From NCBI GenBank assembly GCA_026713605.1, contig JAPOOC010000006.1, positions 1-51,547 on the forward strand: a stretch of 51,547 nucleotides of DNA. The letters are read 5' to 3'. This stretch comes from Candidatus Kaiserbacteria bacterium. Its GTDB lineage: Bacteria > Patescibacteriota > Minisyncoccia > Phycocordibacterales > JABAAK01. Below, piece after piece: positions 1-8,082 of the stretch. Both the position numbers and the translations under genes were made by a program. The notes below the pieces were generated by a model, which worked only from the letters and a program-made list of their open reading frames with translations, was not told the DNA's origin and did no database searches. Each line of letters begins with the position of its first letter. Position 1 is the stretch's first letter.

Positions 1-140
1 AAATATCCTTTATCTATAGGATATTTTCTTTCTTTGCCTGAAAAATAGGTAAAAGTGTTACATGCCACTTACATCAAATATCCTTTATCTATAGGATATT
101 TTCTTTCTTTGCCTGAAAAATAGGTAAAAGTGTTACATGC
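1..140. repeat. Tandem direct repeat, 65-base unit, period 75
   Basis: Positions 1-65 and 76-140 are identical and separated by a 10-base spacer. Each unit holds a 9-bp perfect inverted repeat (1-9 with 18-26; 76-84 with 93-101) around an 8-base loop. The first copy touches the window edge, so more units may lie outside. The repeat lies directly downstream of the minus-strand gene ending at 147, so the hairpins could form its 3' end, but they are AT-rich and no clear U-run follows them. Confidence 0.9.
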
Positions 141-146
141 TGCTCA

Positions 147-1589
147 TTATCCCCAGAAAGGAACATATTCCCTGACCTTTCCAGACATCTTGATTTTTCC
201 CTTTTTTATCGTTTCGTTTATAATTCTTGTTGCCATAGGATAATTCTTTCTTTCAATTCCTAGCCGTTTTCGCAAGGATGCATTTGTCATCCTTTCTCCC
301 CGAACATATAGAAGGACGCAATGTTGATAGCATGCTCGAATTCTTTCTTCTTTGCTCATACCTTTCAGATTTCTATGGGCATATAGGGTTATTCGTGTGA
401 AATCATCAAATGCCTCAAACTTTGGTGCCGGGAGTTGGTAGATTTCAATAGCAGTAAGTGCTCGATCAATCCCTGTGCCTGATTCCTCACAAATACCGAT
501 TTCTCGCATAAAAGCAGCCATACTCTCATTGTGTGAACGCGCCGGATGATCAATAAATCTATCAATGTCAATCAAAGGTTTACCCGGATTAGTTATTTCA
601 ATACGCTTATCAAAAATTTCCACCATCGGACTGGTGCCAGTTAATGCTAAGTCCTGATGGATCAATGCATTAGCAACGAATTCTCGGATGGCGACATCGG
701 GATACATTTTATGTTCCTTGCGAAGTGATTTGGAGATTTCTTCATTAACCGGTAGTTTTTCATGTATGTATTCAAGCACTTTTTTAAATGCTGTGGCGTA
801 ACCGAGTTGCTCTTCATGCTCTCGCTCCCTTTTTTCTTTTGTGTTTCCTCTGTAAGTGATAATCCGTATTTTTTTCCGTGTAACAGATTGAAAATCTGCG
901 AGATCTTTTGCAAACAAGATTGCGCCGAGGTTTAATATGTCATACTTCTCTGTTCCGGTTGTTTTTTTTACCAAGTTATGTTGCGCCATTTTCTCAACGA
1001 ATTCGGTTGTTTGTGAGGGTGTTTTTTGTTTAGTGAGAGTGAAGTATGCAGAGTGGTCAAGCAAGTTAAGAATCTCTGAAATTGCTACATGCTCTTTCGC
1101 CGTGTTCTTCTCAAAACTGTTTTTGCTGACATTTATCCATATCTTGCGTTCTTTCTCCACATGATTTTTCAGTTCCGTTGTGGAACTGCCGATACGGATA
1201 TATGAGGTGCCCGAGAAATTAATCGGTCTTGTTGTGGCTGGAGGGATTTTGAATAAAACAATAGGTTTTCCCTCGTAGACAAAATCGTGTATTGAAAAAT
1301 CAACCTTCGGATTGATTCGTTGATTAAGCCAGAGCTCAAGTTCTGTGGAGCCAACTTTTTCTTGTTTTGGATTGTAGGATGTACCCACAATTTTATGTGT
1401 CTCATCTTGTATGCCGAAAACCAAATAAGCAAATTTTTCCCCTTTGAGATTGGCGGAATTTGATAAAGCTGATATGTCTCGACCTATTCTTTTCTTGTCG
1501 GAATTACTTTCTTTAAACTCAACTGTTTCGGTTTCTTTTGGGAAGGAGGTGATATCTCGGATGAGTTTCTGAAGTTCTTCATGGTTCAT
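147..1589 (-). CDS. AlbA_2 (Schlafen-type) / ATPase-like transcriptional regulator
   Basis: A 480-aa protein. Residues about 10-140 resemble the AlbA_2 (Schlafen-like nucleic-acid-binding) domain, with VEFKESN and later YLVFGIQDE. Residues about 290-390 resemble the HATPase_c_4 region usual in this family (REFVANALIHQDL, then EESGTGIDRAL). A C-terminal winged-helix-like part (residues about 415-475) is plausible. Such proteins are usually annotated as ATP-binding or putative transcriptional regulators; no target can be named. The start is ATG 1589 rather than the GTG at 1595, because a TATACT box (1596-1601, minus) ends 6 bases before it. It is followed by the 75-bp repeat at the window edge. 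The family is often found in accessory or defence regions, but its role here is unknown. Confidence 0.85.
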   Translation of the reverse strand: MNHEELQKLIRDITSFPKETETVEFKESNSDKKRIGRDISALSNSANLKGEKFAYLVFGIQDETHKIVGTSYNPKQEKVGSTELELWLNQRINPKVDFSIHDFVYEGKPIVLFKIPPATTRPINFSGTSYIRIGSSTTELKNHVEKERKIWINVSKNSFEKNTAKEHVAISEILNLLDHSAYFTLTKQKTPSQTTEFVEKMAQHNLVKKTTGTEKYDILNLGAILFAKDLADFQSVTRKKIRIITYRGNTKEKREREHEEQLGYATAFKKVLEYIHEKLPVNEEISKSLRKEHKMYPDVAIREFVANALIHQDLALTGTSPMVEIFDKRIEITNPGKPLIDIDRFIDHPARSHNESMAAFMREIGICEESGTGIDRALTAIEIYQLPAPKFEAFDDFTRITLYAHRNLKGMSKEERIRACYQHCVLLYVRGERMTNASLRKRLGIERKNYPMATRIINETIKKGKIKMSGKVREYVPFWG

Positions 1590-1595
1590 ACGCAC

Positions 1596-1601
1596 AGTAT
1601 A
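1596..1601 (-). promoter_or_regulatory. -10 box TATACT, leaderless type
   Basis: On the minus strand GGTATACT is followed by six bases and then the ATG at 1589. A start point 6-7 bases after the box would leave no 5' leader. Confidence 0.65.
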
Positions 1602-1748
1602 CCTGCATCTTCCTCACTTCTCCTTGGATAGTGTTGTGTGGTGCTTGTGGTGGTGTTGGTTGGTAGCGATGCTGCTTTAGTAGTAATTAGTTTAGTCAGA
1701 GGTGCATATTTGTTGTTTGGTGGTTGTGTTGCTGTATTATGGTTGTAT

Positions 1749-2480
1749 ATGGAGCCGGCGGTGCTGTATGAGGATGACTATATTGTGGCTATTAACAAGC
1801 CGTCTGGATTGGTAGTACATCAAGGGGTGGGGACTGATGAGACGCTGGTTGATTGGATACTTGCGCGGTATCCTGAGATGCGAGGGGTGGGAGAGCAGGA
1901 CTGTCAACTGTTGCGGCCAGGGATGGTGCATCGGCTTGATAGGGATACCTCAGGGGTAATGGTGCTGGCAAAGCAGCAGCAGGCATTTTCTGCGTTGAAG
2001 AAACATTTTCAGAAAGGGAAAGTTGAGAAGGAGTATCATTCGTTTGTGTACGGGAAGCCGCGGGAGGCACGGGGGACGGTGACTCTGTCTATTGGGAAGA
2101 GTCGGTCTGACTTTCGGCGATTTGCCACACGCCATACCCGTGGGGAGTTGCGGACGGCACGGACGGAGTATGTAGTGGTTGGGTCGTGTACGGAGGCAGC
2201 GTCGTTTGTGCGGTTCTATCCGAAAACTGGTCGGACCCATCAGATTCGGGTGCATGCGCAGTCAATGTATACCCCCATCGTTTGTGATCCGCTGTATGCG
2301 ACTTCTCAGGAGCCGATGCTCGGCTTTTCTCGGCTGGCGCTACATTCTCGGCGACTGTCGTTGCGAGCGCATTGGCACACTGAAACGCTACACCTCGTTG
2401 CACCGCATCCCGCTGATTTTTTAGCAGCATTTTCTTCTTGTGATACTGTTGTGCAGGAAGCGGTTTTGTTCTCATCGTAA
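1749..2480 (+). CDS. RluA-family pseudouridine synthase
   Basis: A 243-aa enzyme expected to isomerise specific uridines in rRNA or tRNA to pseudouridine. The catalytic motif HRLDRDTSGVMVLAK is present (residues about 60-75), with its Asp in HRLD, as are the N-terminal INKPSGLVVH and the later GRTHQIRVH of RluA/RluD-type enzymes. There is no N-terminal S4 domain, so it is the short form. The frame is open further upstream, but ATG 1749 begins the conserved fold; the upstream extension is hydrophobic and low-complexity. The exact rRNA site cannot be assigned. The gene ends 17 bases before the next small gene. Confidence 0.9.
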   Translation: MEPAVLYEDDYIVAINKPSGLVVHQGVGTDETLVDWILARYPEMRGVGEQDCQLLRPGMVHRLDRDTSGVMVLAKQQQAFSALKKHFQKGKVEKEYHSFVYGKPREARGTVTLSIGKSRSDFRRFATRHTRGELRTARTEYVVVGSCTEAASFVRFYPKTGRTHQIRVHAQSMYTPIVCDPLYATSQEPMLGFSRLALHSRRLSLRAHWHTETLHLVAPHPADFLAAFSSCDTVVQEAVLFSS

Positions 2481-2481
2481 T

Positions 2482-2490
2482 GGTATACTG
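2482..2490 (+). promoter_or_regulatory. Extended -10 TGGTATACT
   Basis: The box starts two bases after the preceding stop codon and ends 7 bases before ATG 2498. It predicts a leaderless transcript for the small membrane protein. Confidence 0.65.
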
Positions 2491-2497
2491 TTGTTGT

Positions 2498-2776
2498 ATG
2501 GGCATTGACACCTCAGTTATCATTCTTTCCGTTCTCCCCGGTGCGATTGGGGGGTTGGTGCGAGGGTTGGTGGGTATTTTTAAGCATGTGGTGCGGGACA
2601 AGGAGCCGTTTCAACTCTCTAAGTTGCTGTTCTCCTTGTTGTTGGCGGTGCTTGTCGGCTGTGTGGTTGGCGTGCTGACTGATGGTGACTGGCGAGTGTC
2701 ACTTCTTGCTGGATTTGCCGGGTCTGATTTGCTGGAGTCGCTTGCCAAATCACGACAGTTTGGCGTTTCTTCGTAA
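2498..2776 (+). CDS. Small membrane protein of unknown function
   Basis: A 92-aa protein with two hydrophobic stretches, at residues about 6-26 (SVIILSVLPGAIGGLVRGLV) and about 47-65 (LLFSLLLAVLVGCVVGVL), separated by a short basic and polar loop. A polar tail follows. The size and hairpin topology recall small holin-like proteins, but I recognise no family and propose no function. ATG 2498 is preferred to the in-frame ATG at 2480, which overlaps the upstream stop and contains the promoter box. Confidence 0.65.
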   Translation: MGIDTSVIILSVLPGAIGGLVRGLVGIFKHVVRDKEPFQLSKLLFSLLLAVLVGCVVGVLTDGDWRVSLLAGFAGSDLLESLAKSRQFGVSS

Positions 2777-2791
2777 TTTGTTTCATTTTTG

Positions 2792-2800
2792 TGGTATAGT
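2792..2800 (+). promoter_or_regulatory. Extended -10 TGGTATAGT
   Basis: Lies 32 bases upstream of the 28-aa gene at 2833, leaving a leader of about 25 bases that contains the Shine-Dalgarno GGAGGT (2821-2826). Confidence 0.6.
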
Positions 2801-2832
2801 TTTATCGGATTCTTCGCACAGGAGGTGTGGTT

Positions 2833-2919
2833 ATGAAAGAAGTTTTTGTCGGTGCTCTCGCTGCGTTTTCGTTTATCATGCTTCTGTACTCTTGTTCCTC
2901 ATTCTTTTTTAAAAAATGA
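2833..2919 (+). CDS. 28-aa candidate lipopeptide
   Basis: The reading frame encodes MKEVFVGALAAFSFIMLLYS followed by CSSFFFKK. It has a charged start, a hydrophobic core and a lipobox-like LLYSC, so it would make a mature lipopeptide of only about nine residues or stay as a small membrane peptide. Three things support translation: a strong Shine-Dalgarno (GGAGGT, 2821-2826), its own TGGTATAGT promoter, and a hairpin terminator just after the stop. No known family. A lysis-type or entericidin-like small lipoprotein is one possibility by size only. Confidence 0.6.
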   Translation: MKEVFVGALAAFSFIMLLYSCSSFFFKK

Positions 2920-2942
2920 GAGGAGGTGGTCTCACCATCTTG

Positions 2943-2972
2943 AAAGGCGACTCTTTTGAGCCGCCTTTTATT
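2943..2972 (+). terminator. Intrinsic terminator
   Basis: An 11-bp stem with one mismatch (2943-2953 with 2958-2968), a TTTT loop and a short T-rich tail. It closes the 28-aa gene. Confidence 0.6.
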
Positions 2973-3005
2973 TGGACTTGTGTGTTTAAAAACAATACAA
3001 AGTGA

Positions 3006-3036
3006 AAAGGGCTCACCTTTGGTGAGCCCTTTCTTT
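3006..3036 (-). terminator. Bidirectional intrinsic terminator
   Basis: A perfect 12-bp stem (3006-3017 with 3021-3032) with a 3-base loop. It begins directly after the stop codon of the minus-strand lipoprotein gene and may also back up the plus-strand terminator at 2943. Confidence 0.75.
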
Positions 3037-3601
3037 ACATGAGGAAGGGTGGTGCGAGGCGCACCTTGCCTTCCTTGACAGATTTTTTGTATCTTTCAAG
3101 CACCTCTTCTTTGGATTCCTCGGGGTGCTCGAATGATAGGCGTAGGTACTCCCTGATCGCATAGTCGTGCAGACTGTAGTATGCGATTACCCCTTCTAAA
3201 CTGATGAGCCATGGTTTTTCCTCAGCCCACTTCCTTACCTTGTTTCGTGCTCTGAGGTCATCCTTATGCATGTCCTCATCTTCTAGTGGCTCTATATGCT
3301 CATCTAAGATTTGTGCAATGCTCACGAAAGTTTCTGGGTGCATCTTGAGTATTTCCTGCATTGCTCTAGCGATGTCAGGGATGTCCACCATTCCCTTCGC
3401 CTTGAATATCCTCTCTCTTTCTTCCTGAAATTGCTTCAGGAGACCTTCCGCCTTTTCTGCCGGCGATTTGGATTTTAGTTGTGGTGTTAGGGTTGCGGTT
3501 GCGCCGATGTCATCATCAGGGGTCTGCTCGTCTATTTTGCCGCAGCTTGCTATGACACACAGCATCATTAGTATGACTGCGACGGCAGCATATTTATTCA
3601 T
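3035..3601 (-). CDS. Predicted lipoprotein, unknown function
   Basis: A 188-aa protein. Residues 1-20 form a lipoprotein signal peptide (MNKYAAVAVILMMLCVIASC), with the lipobox Cys at residue 20. The mature part is polar and probably helical, rich in Glu and Lys (for example ERERIFKAKG), and I recognise no domain. The start at 3601 is chosen over the open frame to 3676 because AAGGAGA lies 8 bases upstream of this ATG and the signal peptide begins there. A TTGACT-16-TATACT promoter sits at 3659-3686 on the minus strand. A strong hairpin follows the stop, so the gene is monocistronic. Confidence 0.75.
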   Translation of the reverse strand: MNKYAAVAVILMMLCVIASCGKIDEQTPDDDIGATATLTPQLKSKSPAEKAEGLLKQFQEERERIFKAKGMVDIPDIARAMQEILKMHPETFVSIAQILDEHIEPLEDEDMHKDDLRARNKVRKWAEEKPWLISLEGVIAYYSLHDYAIREYLRLSFEHPEESKEEVLERYKKSVKEGKVRLAPPFLM

Positions 3602-3658
3602 GTTTCTCTCCTTTTGTTGCGAAATTCTATACAAGGACTCCACACTCTTTCTTTGCTT

Positions 3659-3686
3659 AGTATAGTTTTTTCTCAAGAAAAGTCAA
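3659..3686 (-). promoter_or_regulatory. Sigma70-type promoter TTGACT-N16-TATACT
   Basis: -35 at 3681-3686 and -10 at 3659-3664 on the minus strand, about 55 bases before the lipoprotein start. The -35 lies just beyond the end of the gene at 3689. Confidence 0.7.
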
Positions 3687-3688
3687 TT

Positions 3689-4165
3689 TTATTGTTGTGT
3701 TTTATCAAATTCGGCTATGTAGGTGTTTATGAGGGTGCGGGTTGACTGCTGGACTGTCATGCCGAGGTCATAGCATTTGAGTTGGCGTTCTTTGTCTTTG
3801 ATTTCTTGCTGGCTGAGGATGTTGTGCAGTTTTTCTGATGACTGCTGGAGGTTGGTGAACAGGTTGTTGACGAAAGTGGCAAAGTTTTCTTTTTCTGCGT
3901 GGAGCTCTTGGTGTTGGTTTATGTGCTTTTTTATTTTTTCTGTGAGTTGGGTTGTTTGCTCCAGTATGTTGTTGCAGCGTTGGCGGCAGCTGTTGCCGTA
4001 GGTCGTTAGTTCAAAGTCGCGAATTCTTGGATCAATGAGGAGTTCTTCGGCAAAGATGTCTTTCAGCTTGTTTAGGAAAATCACCATCTCGTCGGTGGCG
4101 GTTGGTTGCTGCGTTGCGACTGTTGCATCCTGTTTTTTTAGCTTTGCAAGTATTTTTTTGAACAT
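3689..4165 (-). CDS. Coiled-coil protein of unknown function
   Basis: A 158-aa, mostly helical, Gln- and Lys-rich protein without a signal peptide or membrane segment. Heptad-like spacing is visible in residues about 60-130 (for example CNNILEQTTQLTEKIKKH and KLHNILSQQEIKDKERQ). No family recognised. ATG 4165 lies 7 bases after a TATACT box on the minus strand, so a leaderless message is likely. It is divergent from the large anchored protein at 4223, with fewer than 60 bases between them. Confidence 0.65.
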   Translation of the reverse strand: MFKKILAKLKKQDATVATQQPTATDEMVIFLNKLKDIFAEELLIDPRIRDFELTTYGNSCRQRCNNILEQTTQLTEKIKKHINQHQELHAEKENFATFVNNLFTNLQQSSEKLHNILSQQEIKDKERQLKCYDLGMTVQQSTRTLINTYIAEFDKTQQ

Positions 4166-4172
4166 TATGTAT

Positions 4173-4178
4173 AGTATA
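4173..4178 (-). promoter_or_regulatory. -10 box TATACT, leaderless type
   Basis: GGTATACT on the minus strand, 7 bases before ATG 4165. Confidence 0.6.
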
Positions 4179-4222
4179 CCTTTTCAGTGAGGTGTTTGGT
4201 CGTATGGCACAATACACAGTAT

Positions 4223-6157
4223 ATGAGGTTGCGCGATGTTTCACGGTTGCTGTACTATGACACTAAAAAGAAGGCGGTTGATAAGAAGGCGACTCTTACA
4301 CAAGAAGAGGCGGATACTGATTCACAGTGGTCTGGTTCAGTTGGGCATCCGGCTCGGTCCCGCTATCTCGTGTATCTGACCATTGGTACTTTCTTGTTTT
4401 TTGTTACTGCCGTGGTGACTGCGTATTTTATTCGGTATGCCGGCATTGATCGGACTGTTTCCCCTGAGAAAATCACGATTGTGACGCAGGGTGCAACCGC
4501 AGTTGATGGTGGGGCGGCAGTGCCGCTGACGATACGGGTGGCGAATCGGAACTCGGTTGCGATAGAAGGGGTGTCCCTCTATATCACTTATCCGAAAGGT
4601 GTTTATAAACGGGAAGATGATGCTGTTTTGCCGTTGGAGAATAGTGATAAGGAATTGTTTTTGGGGGGCATAGAGCGGGGTGGTGTGTTGAATCGGCATA
4701 TCACACCGGTGTTTTATGGTGAGAGTGGTGCTATGAAGGAGTTGACCTACCTCTTGGAGTACACGATTCCTGGAGTTGCAAAGCGGCAGACACGGCGGGG
4801 GTCGCATGCGGTGTTGCTTCGCACTTCCCCGGTGTCGGTGAGCAAGCCGAAGTATGATAGTGCGGTTTCCGGGAAGGAGGTTTCGTTTTCATTTGATGTG
4901 CAGTCAAACTCTTCTGATGTTTTGCCGATGGTGTATGTGTATTTGCGGTATCCTGCTGGTTTTACTCCAAAGCGTTTTTTGCCACTTCCAGCAAATGTAA
5001 GTGGCACAGAGTGGCGGTTTCCTAATTTGCAGCCGGGTGCGCAGGCAACTATTACGATAACCGGGACGATTCGAGGTGGTGAGCAGGTGTTGCAGGCGAT
5101 TTCGGCACAAGCACGGGTTGCGCCATCAGGAGAGCAGTTTGGGGATGCTGTTGTTGTTGCGGTTGAAGAGGATGTTGTGGATGTTGGCGAGGCGTTTCTC
5201 GCTACGCAGGTACGGTTGAATGGGAGGCAGGAGGAGCGTATTGTTGTTTCTCCCGGTGATGTGGTGCGAGGTGCTCTCTATTGGGTTAATCAGGATGTGT
5301 CACGATTGCACGATCTTACTCTTACTGTTTCTCTTCGTGGGACCGGGTTGGATGAGAGTAGTATTACTCCTGAGGATGGTGGATTTTTTGATGAAGTTCG
5401 GCGGCAAGTTGTATGGGATAAGGAGGGTGATGATTCACTCTCTTCCGTGCGTGTCGGTGGTAGTGGCACCCTTTCTTTCTCTTTTCGTGTTTTGCCGGAT
5501 TTAGCTGAACTTGCTCAGACCCAGAAGTATGTGCAGGTGCGTGTAGCTGCGCAGGCACGACGAACTGATAATGGGGAGATTGAGCGGGCTGAGGATATTG
5601 CTGTTGGTCAGGTGGATGTGCGGAGTGTCTTGCAAGTTGTTGGGAGTACGCTGTATGCAACGAGTGCGGTGCGGAACTCTGGTCCGTTGCCGCCGCAAGC
5701 GGGGAGGGAGACCACCTATGCTTTGAAATATTTTTTGAAAAATAGTGGTAATGATGTGTCGCAAGTTGAGCTTGTGGTGCCACTCGGACGAGGGGTTTCG
5801 TTGACGGATGTTACTTCGGGGGTTGCGTTGAGTGAGTGGTCATACGATGCGTATGAGCATGCAGTAACCGTTCGTTTGCCGTCGCTTACTTCGAGTGGGC
5901 CTCGGTCTAGTCGGTCAATTGAGTTTCAGGTTGCGGTGAAGCCGCAAGTGCGAGATGTTGGTCAGCACCTTACTTTGGCGAAGCGGGCGACTTATCGCGC
6001 ACGAGACGCTTACACTGATGAGTTACTTGAAGGGAGTGTTGAGCAGTTAACAACGGAGATTACAGCGGAACAAGTTGGGGATACGAGGGTGGTTTCGTAT
6101 GAGCGGGAAGTTGATGCGGGTGGGCGGGTTGACATGATTGATGTTGTGTCGCCGTAG
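4223..6157 (+). CDS. Membrane-anchored DUF11-like surface protein
   Basis: About 644 aa. A cytoplasmic, Lys- and Glu-rich N-terminus of about 45 residues leads to one membrane segment (residues about 47-70, YLTIGTFLFFVTAVVTAYFI). The rest should lie outside the membrane. It is built of beta-sandwich-like stretches resembling DUF11/conserved-repeat domains: VPLTIRVANRNSVAIEGVSL near the start, and TYALKYFLKNSGNDVSQVEL near residue 510. Such domains are usually structural parts of cell-surface proteins. The start is uncertain: ATG 4223 is used, but the frame is open to 4187. No clear Shine-Dalgarno is present. The neighbours do not indicate a pathway. Confidence 0.7.
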   Translation: MRLRDVSRLLYYDTKKKAVDKKATLTQEEADTDSQWSGSVGHPARSRYLVYLTIGTFLFFVTAVVTAYFIRYAGIDRTVSPEKITIVTQGATAVDGGAAVPLTIRVANRNSVAIEGVSLYITYPKGVYKREDDAVLPLENSDKELFLGGIERGGVLNRHITPVFYGESGAMKELTYLLEYTIPGVAKRQTRRGSHAVLLRTSPVSVSKPKYDSAVSGKEVSFSFDVQSNSSDVLPMVYVYLRYPAGFTPKRFLPLPANVSGTEWRFPNLQPGAQATITITGTIRGGEQVLQAISAQARVAPSGEQFGDAVVVAVEEDVVDVGEAFLATQVRLNGRQEERIVVSPGDVVRGALYWVNQDVSRLHDLTLTVSLRGTGLDESSITPEDGGFFDEVRRQVVWDKEGDDSLSSVRVGGSGTLSFSFRVLPDLAELAQTQKYVQVRVAAQARRTDNGEIERAEDIAVGQVDVRSVLQVVGSTLYATSAVRNSGPLPPQAGRETTYALKYFLKNSGNDVSQVELVVPLGRGVSLTDVTSGVALSEWSYDAYEHAVTVRLPSLTSSGPRSSRSIEFQVAVKPQVRDVGQHLTLAKRATYRARDAYTDELLEGSVEQLTTEITAEQVGDTRVVSYEREVDAGGRVDMIDVVSP

Positions 6158-6211
6158 CGATGCGCTGCTGGGTGCAGGTGCGACGGCAGATTTTGTGTTT
6201 TCTGAGTGTTG

Positions 6212-6220
6212 TGCTATACT
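6212..6220 (+). promoter_or_regulatory. Extended -10 TGCTATACT
   Basis: Lies 53 bases upstream of ATG 6274. The predicted leader of about 46 bases contains the Shine-Dalgarno GAGGAGGA. Confidence 0.65.
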
Positions 6221-6273
6221 GGTTTTACGATGTTTTAGTTCTTTTTTTTGAAGGATTTGAGGAGGATTTTACT

Positions 6274-6789
6274 ATGTTAACAACAGAAGTGTTGAAGCAT
6301 GATTTTAGTATTGGACACTGGAAGAGAACCCTGCGCATCTCTCCCGAAGAGGTTGGTATGCTTCGTTCCCTCGCAAAGAAGGTTGGGAGTTCGGTTCTTG
6401 GGTTTGAGGACTGCACAGTCGATGTTTCCACTGTTGAAAGTCGGCTGATAGATTTCTGTCAAGAGACAGAGTTGCACAATATGCTTGCCCACAGGACTGG
6501 CGACGACCTATACAAGGTCGGGTGCATTTTGGTTCCTCCGGGCAAAGATGTTTTTAAAGAAATTGACATTACTTCGGAGAAGAGTAGTACCTTACCTGGC
6601 CCAGAATTCAGTGTGGGCCTCAACCCTGATGCACTAGATGTTTTGTATGATGCCCAGCGGAATCGCCCTGACTGGAGATTGTACGCGTGGCGATGTCCTG
6701 TCAATGATACACCGTCCAGCGACACGCCGTCGCTGTGGCTGCATCCGGTTTCTTGTCAAAAGCACATGATCTGTGTTGAGAAGTTTTGA
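6274..6789 (+). CDS. Conserved-looking hypothetical protein, soluble
   Basis: A 171-aa protein with no signal peptide or membrane segment. It has a mixed alpha/beta composition and five Cys, three of them in the last 35 residues (YAWRCPVND, HPVSCQKHMICVEKF). I recognise no family. The start at 6274 is well supported by GAGGAGGA (6259-6266) and by a promoter at 6212; upstream in-frame codons would place the promoter inside the gene. A strong terminator follows 11 bases after the stop, so it is a single-gene unit. Confidence 0.65.
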   Translation: MLTTEVLKHDFSIGHWKRTLRISPEEVGMLRSLAKKVGSSVLGFEDCTVDVSTVESRLIDFCQETELHNMLAHRTGDDLYKVGCILVPPGKDVFKEIDITSEKSSTLPGPEFSVGLNPDALDVLYDAQRNRPDWRLYAWRCPVNDTPSSDTPSLWLHPVSCQKHMICVEKF

Positions 6790-6800
6790 TGGTTTTACTT

Positions 6801-6837
6801 GGTTGCGTGATTGTATTATCACGCAACCATTTTTTTT
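6801..6837 (+). terminator. Intrinsic terminator
   Basis: A perfect 11-bp stem (6801-6811 with 6818-6828), a 6-base loop and a run of eight T. Confidence 0.9.
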
Positions 6838-6853
6838 GCTTGTGCGGTGGGCA

Positions 6854-6862
6854 TGGTATGCT
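6854..6862 (+). promoter_or_regulatory. Extended -10 TGGTATGCT
   Basis: Ends 9 bases before ATG 6872, just after the preceding terminator. Confidence 0.55.
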
Positions 6863-6871
6863 GGAAGTGGT

Positions 6872-7918
6872 ATGAAAGGTAAGGATATCACTATACAGAT
6901 TACTTCTGGCACGGTTGTTTTAGTGCTATTTTATTTGGCGGTTGCGTGGTTTTTGTACGAGATACGAGATATTCTCTTGATTGTTATTTCAGCGGTTATT
7001 TTTTCTATGGCGTTGGCGCCGGGGAAGCGGTTTTTTGCGCGGTTTAAAGTGCCGGAGCCGATTGCGGTGGTGATATTATACACAGCAGCGTTTTTGGTAC
7101 TTTCCTATTTTTTGTATTCATTATTGCCGATTGTGTTGCAGCAGTATCAGATTTTTTTGGAATCTCTGCCCAGTACAGTTGCAAAAATTAAGGGTGCGAC
7201 TGATGGGACTGTTTTTGATGGCATTATTACCACGCAGTCCATTCAGGCGTTGGTGAACTCTCCGCAGCAGATAACGGATACCGTGCAGCGGTTGCTACAG
7301 GTGGGTGGCATCGGCGTTTTTTCTTTGTTTGGCGGGTTAGTGAACATCACTTTGTTTTTCCTACTCACTTTCCTATTTGCGGTTAATCCGAAGTCGCTGG
7401 ATACTTTTTTATTCGTTATAACACCACCGAAGTATCGTGAATATGTGAAGGATTTGTGGGGTCGAGTACAGGTGAAGATGAGTCAATGGTTTCAGGGGCA
7501 GGCATTGTTGATGCTGATCATCGGTGTGCTCACCTACCTTGCGCTGGTTATCCTTGGGGTGCCGAATGCGTTGTTCCTGTCTGTGTTTGCCGGTGTGATG
7601 GAAATTATTCCTATCTTCGGACCTATTTTTGGGGCGATTCCGGCGGTGCTGATGGCGTGGACATCTGGTAGCTTGACGACGGTGTTTTTTGTCGTGGCAT
7701 TGTTTATTATTATTCAGCAACTTGAGAATAACTTGATTTATCCGTTGGTGGTGAGTAAGGTTGTTGGGGTTTCATCTATATTGATTATTCTTGCGGCAGT
7801 AGTTGGCGGTGCGATTGCTGGTTTTGTTGGTGTGGTGATTGCTGTGCCGTTGGCGGGGATTGTGCAGGAGTTTTTTGCTGATGTGCGGGATGGAACATTA
7901 GAGAAGTTGCGTGGGTAG
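6872..7918 (+). CDS. AI-2E family transporter (PerM-like)
   Basis: A 348-aa polytopic membrane protein of the AI-2E/PerM exporter family. About seven or eight hydrophobic segments are visible: two near the N-terminus (VVLVLFYLAVAWFLY, then LIVISAVIFSMAL), a third soon after, a polar central region of about 70 residues, and a C-terminal cluster with the family-typical PIFGPIFGAIPAVLMAW and a long Val/Ile-rich final part. The substrate is unknown; family members have been linked to autoinducer-2 or ion export, and the name should not be read as evidence of quorum sensing. The start is set by the promoter at 6854; the frame upstream runs through the previous terminator. Confidence 0.85.
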   Translation: MKGKDITIQITSGTVVLVLFYLAVAWFLYEIRDILLIVISAVIFSMALAPGKRFFARFKVPEPIAVVILYTAAFLVLSYFLYSLLPIVLQQYQIFLESLPSTVAKIKGATDGTVFDGIITTQSIQALVNSPQQITDTVQRLLQVGGIGVFSLFGGLVNITLFFLLTFLFAVNPKSLDTFLFVITPPKYREYVKDLWGRVQVKMSQWFQGQALLMLIIGVLTYLALVILGVPNALFLSVFAGVMEIIPIFGPIFGAIPAVLMAWTSGSLTTVFFVVALFIIIQQLENNLIYPLVVSKVVGVSSILIILAAVVGGAIAGFVGVVIAVPLAGIVQEFFADVRDGTLEKLRG

Positions 7919-7931
7919 GCATTAAAGCGAA

Positions 7932-7968
7932 AAAGGCCCGGATGTCCCGCAGGGTCCGGAGCCTCTTT
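7932..7968 (+). terminator. Intrinsic terminator
   Basis: An imperfect stem (AGGC and CCGGA on the 5' side pairing with TCCGG and GCCT on the 3' side, one bulged base), then CTTT. It lies 14 bases after the transporter stop. Confidence 0.6.
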
Positions 7969-8066
7969 CATAGTAGTACTATACTTCGGATAAACTTTTT
8001 TGTCAGTTTGGTGTGTGGATACTACGAGAGGTTCGGTGTTCCGGCGGTTGTGTATTTTATTTGTCC

Positions 8067-8075
8067 TGCTATACT
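8067..8075 (+). promoter_or_regulatory. Extended -10 TGCTATACT
   Basis: Ends 7 bases before the rpsF ATG at 8083; leaderless type. Confidence 0.7.
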
Positions 8076-8082
8076 GTGTAGT

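Noticed and set aside
1-140. CRISPR array reading of the edge repeat
   Set aside because: The repeated unit is 65 bases with a 10-base spacer, only two copies are visible, and no cas gene lies nearby.
2940-3004. Possible 21-codon frame starting TTG after AGGAGG
   Set aside because: It runs through the terminator hairpin and starts with a rare codon; the hairpin explains the sequence better.
4187-4222. Upstream start for the DUF11-like protein
   Set aside because: The extra residues are not typical of a cytoplasmic start and no ribosome site or well-placed -10 supports it, though it is not excluded.
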